A stretch of 64,000 nt of DNA from Niallia circulans NBRC 13626. GTDB taxonomy: Bacteria; Bacillota; Bacilli; Bacillales; Cytobacillaceae. The DNA lies in assembly GCF_001591585.1 (NCBI RefSeq), contig NZ_BCVE01000009.1:1-64000 (forward strand), given 5' to 3'. Position numbers and translations under genes: made by a program. A model generated the notes under the pieces. It worked only from the letters and a program-made list of their open reading frames with translations. It did no database searches and was not told the origin of the DNA. Positions 25,896 through 34,364 of the stretch are shown here, one piece after another (the first letter of the stretch is position 1; each line of letters starts with the position of its first letter).

Positions 25896-26129
25896 ATGAG
25901 CGCAATCCAAAGAGTTGCATTAATATTAACGATTATAGGAGCAATAAATTGGGGATTAATTGGCTTTTTTCAATTTGATTTAGTGGCAACATTATTCGGC
26001 GGCCAAGGATCTGTCGTTTCTCGTATTATTTACGGTTTAGTCGGAATTGCAGGATTAATTAACCTTGGTTTATTATTTAAGCCATCTTCTGCAGCTGAAA
26101 GAGAGTCTATCCCAAAAACAGCTAGATAA
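25896..26129 (+). CDS. yuzA: DUF378 family small membrane protein
   Basis: A 77-residue protein with two helices (about 5-25 and 42-62). It carries the DUF378 pattern: ALILTIIGAINWGLIGFFQFDLVATLFGG, then IIYGLVGIAGL. AAGGAGG lies seven bases before the ATG. Its position in the yug cluster matches B. subtilis YuzA. The function is unknown. It has its own terminator. Confidence 0.88.
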   Translation: MSAIQRVALILTIIGAINWGLIGFFQFDLVATLFGGQGSVVSRIIYGLVGIAGLINLGLLFKPSSAAERESIPKTAR

Positions 26130-26151
26130 ATAAAAATGGATAAACAAAAAT

Positions 26152-26192
26152 AAAGCCGAACAATTCAACTTGCTGAATTGTTTGGCTTTTTT
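26152..26192 (+). terminator. terminator of yuzA
   Basis: AAAGCCGAACAATTCA pairs with TGAATTGTTTGGCTTTTTT. Confidence 0.9.
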
Positions 26193-26214
26193 GTAAGGAA
26201 TGGTTCGTTTTTAT

Positions 26215-27438
26215 TTAGTTTAGATCCTGGATATCCTCATTTAATACTTGCTTTATACGCTCTATCGCCCAATCTAGCTCTTTCTTCGTAATCGTTAATG
26301 GTGGAGCAAAGCGAATGACGGAATCATGGGTTTCTTTGCATAACAGTCCTACTTCTTTTAACTTTTCACAATAAGTTCTAGCCTCAACCTTTAATTCAAC
26401 CCCTATAAACAATCCTCTTCCGCGTATTTCTTTTATTATTGGATTTGTTATTTCCGATAACTTTTGAAGAAAGTACTCGCCTAATTGCGCCGAACGATCG
26501 GTCAAATTCTCTTCTAAGATTACATCTATAGCTGCAATTGATACAGCACACGCCATTGGATTTCCTCCAAAGGTTGATCCATGAGAGCCTGGATTAAAAA
26601 CACCTAATATGTCTTTATCTGCAACTACACATGAAATAGGAAAGACTCCTCCTCCAAGCGCTTTTCCTAAAATATACATATCTGGTACAATACCGTACCA
26701 CTCACTCGCAAATAATTTACCTGTTCTTGATAGACCTGTTTGAATTTCATCGGCAATAAACAAAACATTATTAGCCTTACATAATCGATAGGCTTCTTCC
26801 ATAAAGCCTAGAGGCGGAATGATAATACCAGCCTCCCCCTGAATTGGTTCTACAATAAATGCGGCTGTGTTTGCGGTAATCGCTTCTTGTAATTGTTCAA
26901 TATCTCCATAGGCAATTGTTTTAATCCCTGGTAATAATGGTCCAAATCCGCGTTTATATTCTTCATCCGAGGAAAGAGAAACGGCGCCCAGTGTTCTTCC
27001 ATGAAAATTCCCCTCGCACACAATGAGTTCTGCTTTGTCCTTTTCTATTCCTTTGCAGTCATATCCCCATCTTCTTGCTGCTTTGATAGCAGTTTCTACG
27101 GCTTCAGCACCTGTATTCATCGGTAAGATCATCTCTTTTTTTGTTAGGGAGCTAATCTTTTCATACCAAGGACCTAATTGATCATGATGAAAGGCTCGAG
27201 AAGTTAAGGTTACACGGTCCGCTTGTCTCTTCAATGCTTGGATTATTTTAGGATGACGATGCCCTTGGTTTAATGCGGAATAAGCACTCAGCATATCCAT
27301 ATATTTATTTCCTTCAGGGTCGGTAATCCAGACTCCTTCTGCTCCTGAAATAACAATCGGCAATGGATTATAATTTTTTGCTCCATATTTCTCTGACTGT
27401 TCCATTAGTGAGATAGATTTATTAACTTCTTGTACCAT
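26215..27438 (-). CDS. rocD: ornithine aminotransferase
   Basis: A 407-residue class III PLP aminotransferase. Visible are the [20 protein letters not shown] cofactor loop (near 107-126), [13 protein letters not shown], the Asp of [14 protein letters not shown], and the PLP lysine in [12 protein letters not shown]. Length and the NTGAEAVE motif match RocD, which converts ornithine plus 2-oxoglutarate to glutamate semialdehyde, rather than ArgD. GGGAGGA precedes the ATG. It stands alone here; in B. subtilis rocD lies in the roc cluster elsewhere. Confidence 0.92.
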   Translation of the reverse strand: MVQEVNKSISLMEQSEKYGAKNYNPLPIVISGAEGVWITDPEGNKYMDMLSAYSALNQGHRHPKIIQALKRQADRVTLTSRAFHHDQLGPWYEKISSLTKKEMILPMNTGAEAVETAIKAARRWGYDCKGIEKDKAELIVCEGNFHGRTLGAVSLSSDEEYKRGFGPLLPGIKTIAYGDIEQLQEAITANTAAFIVEPIQGEAGIIIPPLGFMEEAYRLCKANNVLFIADEIQTGLSRTGKLFASEWYGIVPDMYILGKALGGGVFPISCVVADKDILGVFNPGSHGSTFGGNPMACAVSIAAIDVILEENLTDRSAQLGEYFLQKLSEITNPIIKEIRGRGLFIGVELKVEARTYCEKLKEVGLLCKETHDSVIRFAPPLTITKKELDWAIERIKQVLNEDIQDLN

Positions 27439-27572
27439 TTAATCATCCTCCCATTTAATGTATAAATGTAAGTAAAGATCTATATTATTAACTTTAGCTG
27501 ATTTTTCTACAGATGGATAGATATTTATTTTCTAAAAATTCATTCTAGATTACCTCTCCCTTGAAAAGCGCA

Positions 27573-27614
27573 AAAAAGGCTGCCCAATGTGTAATTCACA
27601 TTGGACAGCCTTTT
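27573..27614 (-). terminator. terminator of yugI
   Basis: AAAGGCTGTCCAATGTG pairs with CACATTGGGCAGCCTTTTTT (minus strand). Confidence 0.9.
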
Positions 27615-27622
27615 ATAAAATG

Positions 27623-28027
27623 TTATTTTTTAATTAAATCATCGCGGTTAGATTGATCAATCCACTCTTGTAATTTATCTTTTAACGTATTAAATCCTTG
27701 TACGTTTTCTGTTTCAGCTACAGCAGCTGTTTGACGTTTAGGACGAGGTTTTTTTGCTTTAGCAGCTTCTGGTTGCGCTGGTGCTTCTTCTGTTGCACGG
27801 ATAGAAAGACCAATTTTTCCAGCATTTTCGTCAATGGAAAGAACTTTAACGTTCACTTCATCGCCAACTTTTAAAAATTCATTAATATCTTTTACATAAC
27901 CATGGGTTACTTCAGAAATATGAACTAAACCTTGTGTATTTTCATCTAAAGAAACAAACGCACCATATGGTTGAATGCCTGTTACCTTTCCTGTAATAAC
28001 ACTTCCAACTTCAATTTTATCTGACAT
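27623..28027 (-). CDS. yugI: S1-domain RNA-binding protein, general stress protein 13
   Basis: A 134-residue protein. Residues 5-75 form one S1 domain (VGSVITGKVTGIQPYGAFVSL, then GLVHISEVTHGYV and VLSIDENAGKIGLSIR). A basic linker follows (KAKKPRPKRQ), then a tail ending LKDKLQEWIDQSNRD. Domain order and length match Bacillus YugI/GSP13, a stress-induced ribosome-associated protein. Monocistronic. The neighbours alaT and yugJ keep the B. subtilis order. Confidence 0.93.
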   Translation of the reverse strand: MSDKIEVGSVITGKVTGIQPYGAFVSLDENTQGLVHISEVTHGYVKDINEFLKVGDEVNVKVLSIDENAGKIGLSIRATEEAPAQPEAAKAKKPRPKRQTAAVAETENVQGFNTLKDKLQEWIDQSNRDDLIKK

Positions 28028-28183
28028 GAGAACACTCCTAATTGTTTATATTAATTTTCCTTTTATATGCATTATAAGATTATATCACAATATCGCCATA
28101 TTTACAAAAGGATTTATTTTTACTGTTATAATTCCCGTTAATCTTTTGCTTAAACTATGACCTTTACGGAACCAGCTTAAATA

Positions 28184-28241
28184 AAAAAAGGCATTTGAAA
28201 GGATGGGACTTCCCATCTATTCAACACCTCTTTTTGCCTTT
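28184..28241 (-). terminator. terminator of alaRT
   Basis: The outer pair AAAGGCA / TGCCTTTTTTT encloses GATGGGA-AG-TCCCATC (minus strand). It begins right at the alaT stop. Confidence 0.8.
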
Positions 28242-29412
28242 ATTTAGAATATTTTTCGACAAATCGCTTCATTCGTTTCATAGCTTCTTGCAATTGTTGC
28301 AACGATGTAGCATAGGAACAACGAACGTGTCCTTCGCCACTTTCACCAAATACACTTCCTGGCACAACTGCTACTTTTTCTTCCATCAGCAGTCTTTCTG
28401 CGAATGACTCTGCATTCATTTTTGTCGCTGTTATATTAGGAAACGCATAAAAAGCTCCGCCAGGCATATGACAAGTTAACCCCATATCATTTAAGGATTG
28501 AACGATAAAATTCCTTCTGCGCCGGTAGCTTTTCTTCATTTCTTCTACATCGTTTTCACCACTTCGCAATGCTTCTAATCCAGCATATTGAGCCATCGTT
28601 GGGGCACACATTAAACTATATTGATGAATCTTTAGCATCGCTTGAATTAATTCCTCTGGTCCACAAACAAAACCTAGTCTCCAGCCTGTCATGGCAAATC
28701 CCTTTGAAAAACCAGAAAGGAGAATAGTACGTTTCCATGCTCCCTCTATTGCTGCTGTACTTGTATATTCTTCATCATAGCAAAGCTCTGCGTATATTTC
28801 ATCGGAAAGAATAAGCAAGTCATACTTTTCTGCTACTGCCACAATTGCTGCAAGCTCCTCTTGAGAGAGTGTGGATCCGGTAGGATTATTAGGCGAACAA
28901 AGCATAATTGCTTTTGTTCGGTCCGTAATGACTTCTTCTAGTTGAAAAGGCTTGATTTTAAAATTATTCTCCTTTAAGCTTTGAACCGCAATTGGAACCC
29001 CTCCTGCAAGCGTTACTAACGGTGCATAGGAAACAAAGCATGGTTCAACAACAATAACCTCTTCTCCTTGGTTCAAAATAGCCCGTAAAGCGATATCGAT
29101 TGCCTGACTAGCTCCAACAGTTACAATGATTTCTGAAGATGGCTTATAGGATACCGTAAATCTTTTTTGCATATAATGACTGATTTCCTCTCGAAGCTCG
29201 AGTAGTCCAGGATTTGCCGTATATGAGGTATACCCTTGTTCGAGTGATAAAATTGCTGCCTCTCTTGTTGACCAGGAGGTGACAAAATCTGGCTCTCCTA
29301 CACCGAGGGAAATAACTCCTTCCATACCGGATGCTAAATCAAAAAATCTGCGTATTCCAGATGGTTTCATTTCCTCAACCTTTTGTGCAATATAACTTTT
29401 TGTTTGTCTCAT
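28240..29412 (-). CDS. alaT: alanine-forming class I aminotransferase
   Basis: A 390-residue PLP aminotransferase. Motifs are VTVGASQAIDIALRAI (near 97-112), CSPNNPTGS (near 172-180), DEIYAELCY (near 204-212) and the PLP lysine in SGFSKGFAMTGWRLG (near 233-247). Preceded by an Lrp-type regulator with a one-base overlap (TAATG), the pair corresponds to B. subtilis alaR-alaT (yugG-yugH), needed for alanine synthesis from pyruvate. Substrate assignment rests on synteny. Confidence 0.9.
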   Translation of the reverse strand: MRQTKSYIAQKVEEMKPSGIRRFFDLASGMEGVISLGVGEPDFVTSWSTREAAILSLEQGYTSYTANPGLLELREEISHYMQKRFTVSYKPSSEIIVTVGASQAIDIALRAILNQGEEVIVVEPCFVSYAPLVTLAGGVPIAVQSLKENNFKIKPFQLEEVITDRTKAIMLCSPNNPTGSTLSQEELAAIVAVAEKYDLLILSDEIYAELCYDEEYTSTAAIEGAWKRTILLSGFSKGFAMTGWRLGFVCGPEELIQAMLKIHQYSLMCAPTMAQYAGLEALRSGENDVEEMKKSYRRRRNFIVQSLNDMGLTCHMPGGAFYAFPNITATKMNAESFAERLLMEEKVAVVPGSVFGESGEGHVRCSYATSLQQLQEAMKRMKRFVEKYSK

Positions 29413-29918
29413 TACGGTGACACCACAATTCTTTTGTCATCATCCGATTGTTCAAATATTGTTCCATCATGCTTATATTGTTTTAAAATAAAATGAGTTG
29501 TTGTTGAGATAACTGAATCCAATGTAGATAGTTTTTCTGAAACAAATCTCGCTACTTCATTCATCGATTTGCCTTCAATAATAACTGATAAATCATATGC
29601 TCCTGACATTAAATATAGTGACTTAACCTCTTTAAAACGATAAATTCTTTGAGCAACCTCGTCAAAGCCTACCCCTCTTTTAGGTGTAACTTTTACATCA
29701 ATCATTGCAGTAACACCTTCATGACCTTCCACTTTTGACCAATCTACTATTGATGTATAACGCACTACGACATTTACTTCTTCTAATTTCGCAATCAACT
29801 CTTTTGTCTTTTCTAAATCTTCCCCAATCATCTTAGCTATATCTTCATCAGAAATCCTCGCATCTTTTTCTAGAATTTCTGCAATTTCAATTTCTTTATC
29901 TGTTAGTTTCATGTCCAT
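29412..29918 (-). CDS. alaR: Lrp/AsnC family regulator of alanine aminotransferase
   Basis: A 168-residue regulator. Residues about 5-60 form the Lrp helix-turn-helix (DKEIAEILEKDARISDEDIAKMIG-like) and 65-145 the RAM ligand domain (VTAMIDVKVTP, YLMSGAYDLSVIIEG). It overlaps the alaT start by one base, so the two are co-translated. In B. subtilis AlaR activates alaT. GGAGGATGG precedes the ATG. Confidence 0.9.
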   Translation of the reverse strand: MDMKLTDKEIEIAEILEKDARISDEDIAKMIGEDLEKTKELIAKLEEVNVVVRYTSIVDWSKVEGHEGVTAMIDVKVTPKRGVGFDEVAQRIYRFKEVKSLYLMSGAYDLSVIIEGKSMNEVARFVSEKLSTLDSVISTTTHFILKQYKHDGTIFEQSDDDKRIVVSP

Positions 29919-30109
29919 CCTCCTGCTTGCCTTTTAAATATTCTCATTATATCAAATTATCACTAAATTTAATGCGCTAATTTCATTTTTTAAAACCAAA
30001 ATTATATGCAAATTATTTGCTGGAATTTCTATCTATAAAAAAACTTTAGAAGTTGAAAAGAGAAGCAATTGATAACTTTTTATTCATCAAAAAGAGTTTA
30101 TTTGACTCT

Positions 30110-30370
30110 CTAAAAAGAGCAGGAACTGTTTCGTTTTAGAGATAAAAGTTTATGAGAGATTGCTGTGCAATCCTCTAAAGGGAGCTTCTCTTCAAAAGAA
30201 AATTCAAAGATAGCTTGGATAGAAGCTGCTAGATCATCTTCCAAATCAACATCATGTATTGCTTGAAGAATATCCGCAATTTCAGTATCATAATTGCCCT
30301 CTCCTATTGAAAAAGGGTCCCATTCATTTAATAAACGCACACATTCTAAATTAATTTCCTGACTATTCAT
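30110..30370 (-). CDS. yugE: DUF1871 family protein
   Basis: An 86-residue acidic protein matching the DUF1871/YugE family: LNEWDPFSIGEGNYDTEIAD near 14-33, then IQAIFEFSFEE near 66-76. The fold is helical and the function unknown. AAAGGTGACA-type spacing precedes the ATG. It sits beside alaR, as in B. subtilis. No membrane segment or catalytic motif is visible. Confidence 0.85.
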   Translation of the reverse strand: MNSQEINLECVRLLNEWDPFSIGEGNYDTEIADILQAIHDVDLEDDLAASIQAIFEFSFEEKLPLEDCTAISHKLLSLKRNSSCSF

Positions 30371-30486
30371 CCTTTGTCACCTTTCGTTCCATTTGTTCAG
30401 AAACCATTCTATCATATATCCTTCTGAAGAAGATAACAGAAATGAAGAGCCCCCTCCAATCTAGCTATTTTAAAGGTAAATTTTTA

Positions 30487-30515
30487 TTGACAATTCAGTA
30501 TTTTAGCTTTATTAT
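30487..30515 (+). promoter_or_regulatory. promoter of metNIQ
   Basis: TTGACA (30487-30492), 17-base spacer, TATTAT (30510-30515). It lies just upstream of the SAM riboswitch. Confidence 0.85.
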
Positions 30516-30540
30516 TCATTTAGTGAAAATTCCATAATTA

Positions 30541-30694
30541 CTTATCAAGAGAGATTGAGGGAACAGGCCCGATGACATCCAGCAACCTCCTTTCCTAAAG
30601 GAAGGTGCTAACTCCTGCAGAATGACTTATTCTGAAAGATAAGATCGGTATATTTAATACGATACTTCTTTCAAAATGAAAGAAGTTTTTTTTA
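30541..30694 (+). promoter_or_regulatory. SAM-I (S-box) riboswitch with terminator
   Basis: The aptamer spans 30541-30643, with P1 CTTATC / GATAAG. It has the conserved core AGAGATTGAGGGA, GATGACATCCAGCAACC and GGTGCTAACTCCTGCAG. The intrinsic terminator ACTTCTTTCA / TGAAAGAAGT plus T-run is at 30664-30694. SAM binding stops transcription of the methionine uptake genes. Confidence 0.96.
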
Positions 30695-30800
30695 TTTCCC
30701 AGACTTACCGAAAGGAATTTTCACCAATCTTAACCGATAAAGGTTTTAAAATAATGTTACAAAACATGGCGTTTTTGGCAAAGGGGGATAGTATTTTCTA

Positions 30801-31814
30801 ATGATACAAATAAATGATTTGGTCAAAATATATAAAACAAAAAAAGAACAAGTCATTGGTGTTGACCATGTTTCTTTATCTATTAAAAGAGGCGAAATAT
30901 TTGGAATTGTCGGCTATAGTGGAGCAGGGAAAAGCTCTCTGCTTCGCTGTCTCAATTTATTGGAAAAGCCAACCAGTGGAGAAATTATCATTGACAATAT
31001 TTCTTTAACAAAGTTAAATCAAAAGCAATTAAGAGCTGCTCGCTTAAAAATAGGCATGATTTTTCAACATTTTTACCTTGTTAGTAGTAAAACGGTATAT
31101 GAAAATATTGCTTTTGCTCTTAAAGCAGCTAATTTACCTTCTAAGAAAATACATAAACGGGTATTAGAGTTGCTTGATATGGTGGGGCTGGCAGATAAGA
31201 AAGATGTCTTTCCTGCCCAATTAAGTGGAGGACAAAAGCAAAGAGTCGGAATCGCAAGAGCCCTTGCAAATAATCCAACCGTACTTCTTTGTGATGAAGC
31301 AACTTCTGCACTTGATCCAACTACAACAAAATCCATTCTTGCGTTATTAAAAAAAATTAATAAGGAACTTGGTTTAACCATCGTTCTAATCACCCATGAA
31401 ATGGAGGTTGTGAAAGATATTTGTGATCGAATGGCTGTCATGGAAGCAGGGAAGGTAGTGGAAGAAGGTCCAGTTTACGATATGTTTGCAAACCCAAAAC
31501 AGGAGCTTACTAAAAACTTTGTAAATAGCATTCTTCAATTTGAATTACCTAACCACCTATTAGAAGAAAGAAAAGGGAAAATTATTAAGGTTACCTTTCA
31601 AGGTGCCATCGCGGAAGAGGGAATTATCTCGGACGCCTTTCAGCACTATCAGGTGAAGGGAAATATTCTTCATGGAAAAATTGAATATATTCAAAATAAT
31701 CCCCTTGGTATTTTTATCATGGAATTAACAGGGGAAGAAAATGAAATTGTAAAAGCGATACAGTATATTAAAGATCGCACCAAAAATGTGGAGGTGATAT
31801 ATCATGCCTCTTAG
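30801..31814 (+). CDS. metN: methionine ABC transporter ATP-binding protein
   Basis: A 337-residue ATPase. Walker A GYSGAGKSS (about 38-46), signature LSGGQKQRVGIARAL and Walker B VLLCDEATSALDP are intact. Residues about 255-337 form the C-terminal NIL domain, which binds methionine for transinhibition. With MetI and MetQ it imports methionine. The operon is under the SAM riboswitch. The ATG is the first possible start after an in-frame TAG, and its spacing from AAGGGGG is long. It overlaps metI by 11 bases. Confidence 0.95.
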   Translation: MIQINDLVKIYKTKKEQVIGVDHVSLSIKRGEIFGIVGYSGAGKSSLLRCLNLLEKPTSGEIIIDNISLTKLNQKQLRAARLKIGMIFQHFYLVSSKTVYENIAFALKAANLPSKKIHKRVLELLDMVGLADKKDVFPAQLSGGQKQRVGIARALANNPTVLLCDEATSALDPTTTKSILALLKKINKELGLTIVLITHEMEVVKDICDRMAVMEAGKVVEEGPVYDMFANPKQELTKNFVNSILQFELPNHLLEERKGKIIKVTFQGAIAEEGIISDAFQHYQVKGNILHGKIEYIQNNPLGIFIMELTGEENEIVKAIQYIKDRTKNVEVIYHAS

Positions 31815-32481
31815 TCTGGATTGGAATTATTTGATCGAGTTACTTCCCGACTTAAATTCAGCATTTTTTGAAACCTTATATATGGTTGGCATTTCTATTG
31901 TTGTGGCTATTATTGTGGGTTTACCGATTGGAATCCTCTTATTTGTAACAGATAAAGGATTGTTTCTCGAAAACACACTATTAAAAAACACGGTGGGCTT
32001 TGTTGTAAACATGGTGCGGTCAATCCCTTTCATTATCTTACTAATCGCCCTTTTACCATTAGCAAAATGGATTACCAACACAACGATTGGTCCTACTGCT
32101 GCTTCTGTTTCTCTATCTGTTGCTGCGATTCCGTTTTTTGCGAGAATAGTAGAACAAGCTTTTCGTGAAATTGATAAAGGAGTAATTGAAGCTTCCGTTG
32201 CTATCGGCGCTTCCCCATGGATGATTATCTGGCAAGTCTTAATACCAGAAGCAAGACCTGGAATTATTCAAGGAATCACTATTACCATTATTAATTTAAT
32301 TGCCTATTCTGCTATGGCTGGAATAGTCGGCGGCGGCGGTGTAGGTGATCTTGCCATTCAATACGGCTATTATCGCTATGATAATACTGTCATGATTACG
32401 ACTGTCGTTGTTCTCATTTGCTTAGTTCAAATCATTCAATTCTTTGGGGATAAAATATCCAAGACATTGGATAAGCGTTAA
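31804..32481 (+). CDS. metI: methionine ABC transporter permease
   Basis: A 225-residue integral membrane permease with five helices. It carries the BPD coupling motif EASVAIGASPWMIIWQVLIPEARPGI (near 133-158). LLPDLNSAFFETLYMVGISI at the N-terminus is typical of MetI. It starts inside the end of metN (11-base overlap), with GGAGGTGA upstream. It forms the channel of the MetNIQ importer. Confidence 0.95.
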   Translation: MPLSLDWNYLIELLPDLNSAFFETLYMVGISIVVAIIVGLPIGILLFVTDKGLFLENTLLKNTVGFVVNMVRSIPFIILLIALLPLAKWITNTTIGPTAASVSLSVAAIPFFARIVEQAFREIDKGVIEASVAIGASPWMIIWQVLIPEARPGIIQGITITIINLIAYSAMAGIVGGGGVGDLAIQYGYYRYDNTVMITTVVVLICLVQIIQFFGDKISKTLDKR

Positions 32482-32513
32482 TAATCACTTTAAGTTAATA
32501 GGAGGAAAAGACA

Positions 32514-33338
32514 ATGAAAAAAATACTTATAGGAATTCTATTATTATTATCATTTACAGTACTTAGTGCTTGCGGACAAGACAAAAACAATGCAGATTCA
32601 GGGGAGAAAAAGGAAATTAATATTGGTGCTACTTCTGGTCCCTATGCAGACATGGTTAAAAAGGCAATTAAACCTATTTTAGAAGAGAAAGGCTATAAAG
32701 TAGAAGTTACAGAGTTTACAGATTATGTGCAGCCAAATAAAGCTCTAGCCGAGGGTAGTATTGATGCGAATCTATTCCAACATAAAATTTATATGGAATC
32801 TTTTGCTCAACAAAATAACATAGAGTTATCTGAACTAATTTCTGTTCCAACTGCACCAATGGGTATTTATTCCAAAAAGTTTAAAAGCTTGGAAGATATT
32901 ACAGATGGGGCAACAATTGCTATCCCTAACGATCCTACCAATGCGGCTCGTGCCTTCTTAATTTTAGAGGAAGCTGGCTTAATTAAAATTGATCAAGCTG
33001 CGGATCCACTTACTGTGTCTGAAAAAGATGTGACAAAGAATATTAAAAACCTAAAATTTGAAACAATTGAAGCGGCACAATTACCTCGTGCAGTTGACAG
33101 TGTAGATTTATCCGCTGTACCAGGCAACTTCGCCCTAGCAGCAAAAATGAACTTATTAGATGCACTAAAACTAGAAAATATGCTCGATCAATATCGTAAT
33201 CGTGTTGTTGTTAATACAAAAGACATAGATGCTCCATTCGCTAAAGATATCAAAGCCGCTGTTGAATCAGCAGAATTCGAAAAAGTAATTGATGAGGATT
33301 TTAAAGGCTTCGGTAAACCAGAGTGGATGAATCAATAA
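32514..33338 (+). CDS. metQ: methionine-binding lipoprotein
   Basis: A 274-residue NlpA-family substrate-binding lipoprotein. The lipobox LSAC ends at Cys20. The mature protein shows INIGATSGPYADMVKKAIKPILEEKGY (near 35-61), IPNDPTNAARAFLILEEAGLIK and VPGNFALAAKM. It delivers methionine (including D-methionine) to MetNI at the outer membrane face. AGGAGG precedes the ATG. The operon terminator follows. Confidence 0.95.
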   Translation: MKKILIGILLLLSFTVLSACGQDKNNADSGEKKEINIGATSGPYADMVKKAIKPILEEKGYKVEVTEFTDYVQPNKALAEGSIDANLFQHKIYMESFAQQNNIELSELISVPTAPMGIYSKKFKSLEDITDGATIAIPNDPTNAARAFLILEEAGLIKIDQAADPLTVSEKDVTKNIKNLKFETIEAAQLPRAVDSVDLSAVPGNFALAAKMNLLDALKLENMLDQYRNRVVVNTKDIDAPFAKDIKAAVESAEFEKVIDEDFKGFGKPEWMNQ

Positions 33339-33363
33339 ATTGATGTTACGCAGTTATAAAGAA

Positions 33364-33412
33364 GCGAGGTTTGTTGGGAATTTTTTCCCCGACAAACCTC
33401 GCTCTTTTTTTA
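33364..33412 (+). terminator. terminator of metNIQ
   Basis: GCGAGGTTTGT pairs with ACAAACCTCGC around GGGAATTTTTTCCCC, followed by seven T. Confidence 0.92.
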
Positions 33413-33547
33413 TGCAAAACGAATAACTGATGGAAGAAAAAGCCCGTTGCCAATTTTCTGATTATTAAAATAAAGTCACATATTCACCATATTTCTTTCA
33501 CAAATTAGTCACACCTCCCCCCTCTACAACTACAAACTGTATGTTAA

Positions 33548-33577
33548 TATAATGTTGTATTGTGAATCCATTCACAT
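33548..33577 (+). promoter_or_regulatory. -10 element with overlapping Rex/Fnr-like palindrome
   Basis: TATAAT at 33548-33553 is followed at 33560-33577 by TTGTGAATCCATTCACAT. This matches the Rex box TTGTGAA-N4-TTCACAA at 17 of 18 positions and also contains the Fnr core TGTGA-N6-TCACA. Its position on the transcription start favours repression, hence Rex. The -35 is poor. Confidence 0.6.
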
Positions 33578-33612
33578 AACAATATAAAGAACATTTATAG
33601 GGGGAACTAATC

Positions 33613-34158
33613 ATGAAAATTACACCAAAAGTTTTACTAGCTTCCATCTTAGCAGGAGCACTTTTAACTGCTTGTGGAAATACAGACACAGAACCAAAGA
33701 AAGAAGAGAAAAAAGCAGAACAATCAGCTGATGTAGTAACAACAGCTTCAATCGTAAATGAAGCAGATCCACTAGTGAAAGCATTAAGTGCTGATGGAAC
33801 TTGGATTGTTGCAACACTTCAAGATTTAAAAGTAGACAGTGATATCTTAGTAGCTGGTGAATTCCACGATAAAAATGATGCTGCTAATCCAATCTATCGT
33901 AAACTTGCTCTTTATACACAAGATGAAGACCATAACATTATTGATTCCTTCACTTTAACAGCTCCTAAAATGACTGTACAAAGTGAAAATTTCAAAATCC
34001 AAGGCGGTACTTTTGTCGGTGATGTTTACGTAGAAGCTAATGGATTTACTATTGACGCTACTGCAAAAGTAGATGGTAATGTTTATTACAAAAGTGATGC
34101 ATTTAAATCTTCTGCTGTAATTGATGGCGAAGTAACTGGTACACAAGAAGTAAAATAA
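33613..34158 (+). CDS. lipoprotein with bactofilin-like C-terminal repeats
   Basis: A 181-residue lipoprotein with lipobox LLTAC (Cys21). A charged linker (about 26-40) and an unassigned region (40-125) follow. Residues 127-176 repeat a short beta pattern (FKIQGGTFVGDVYVEA, FTIDATAKVDGNVYYKS, FKSSAVIDGEVTG), like bactofilin/polymer-forming strands. AGGGGG precedes the ATG. A Rex/Fnr-like palindrome at the promoter suggests redox control. The protein family is not recognised with certainty; the beta-helix call is inference from spacing. Confidence 0.75.
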   Translation: MKITPKVLLASILAGALLTACGNTDTEPKKEEKKAEQSADVVTTASIVNEADPLVKALSADGTWIVATLQDLKVDSDILVAGEFHDKNDAANPIYRKLALYTQDEDHNIIDSFTLTAPKMTVQSENFKIQGGTFVGDVYVEANGFTIDATAKVDGNVYYKSDAFKSSAVIDGEVTGTQEVK

Positions 34159-34167
34159 TAGCTTATA

Positions 34168-34200
34168 ATACCTAGCTGGAAATTCAGCTAGGTATTTTTT
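34168..34200 (+). terminator. terminator of the lipoprotein gene
   Basis: ATACCTAGCTG pairs with CAGCTAGGTAT, followed by six T. Confidence 0.92.
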
Positions 34201-34277
34201 GTATTTCCTGTATTCTACACTCCCATACTTCCTCAACAAATTAACAAAAATTCCTATAAATTAATAACACAAATAGA

Positions 34278-34306
34278 TTGACAATTTTCTAATTTAGGAA
34301 TATCTT
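34278..34306 (+). promoter_or_regulatory. mntH promoter with internal dyad
   Basis: TTGACA (34278-34283), 17-base spacer, TATCTT (34301-34306). The spacer contains TTTCTAA-T-TTAGGAA (34286-34300), an imperfect dyad well placed for repression. An MntR site would be expected for mntH, but I cannot confirm the match. Confidence 0.6.
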
Positions 34307-34364
34307 TTATATAAAAGTTGCATTAACGAAACTTTTTAAACCAAAGCAAAATCAGGTGAGAAAA

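Noticed and set aside
34200-34355. yybP-ykoY manganese riboswitch upstream of mntH
   Set aside because: The leader is too short, only about 50 bases from the predicted -10 to the start codon, and lacks the conserved loops.
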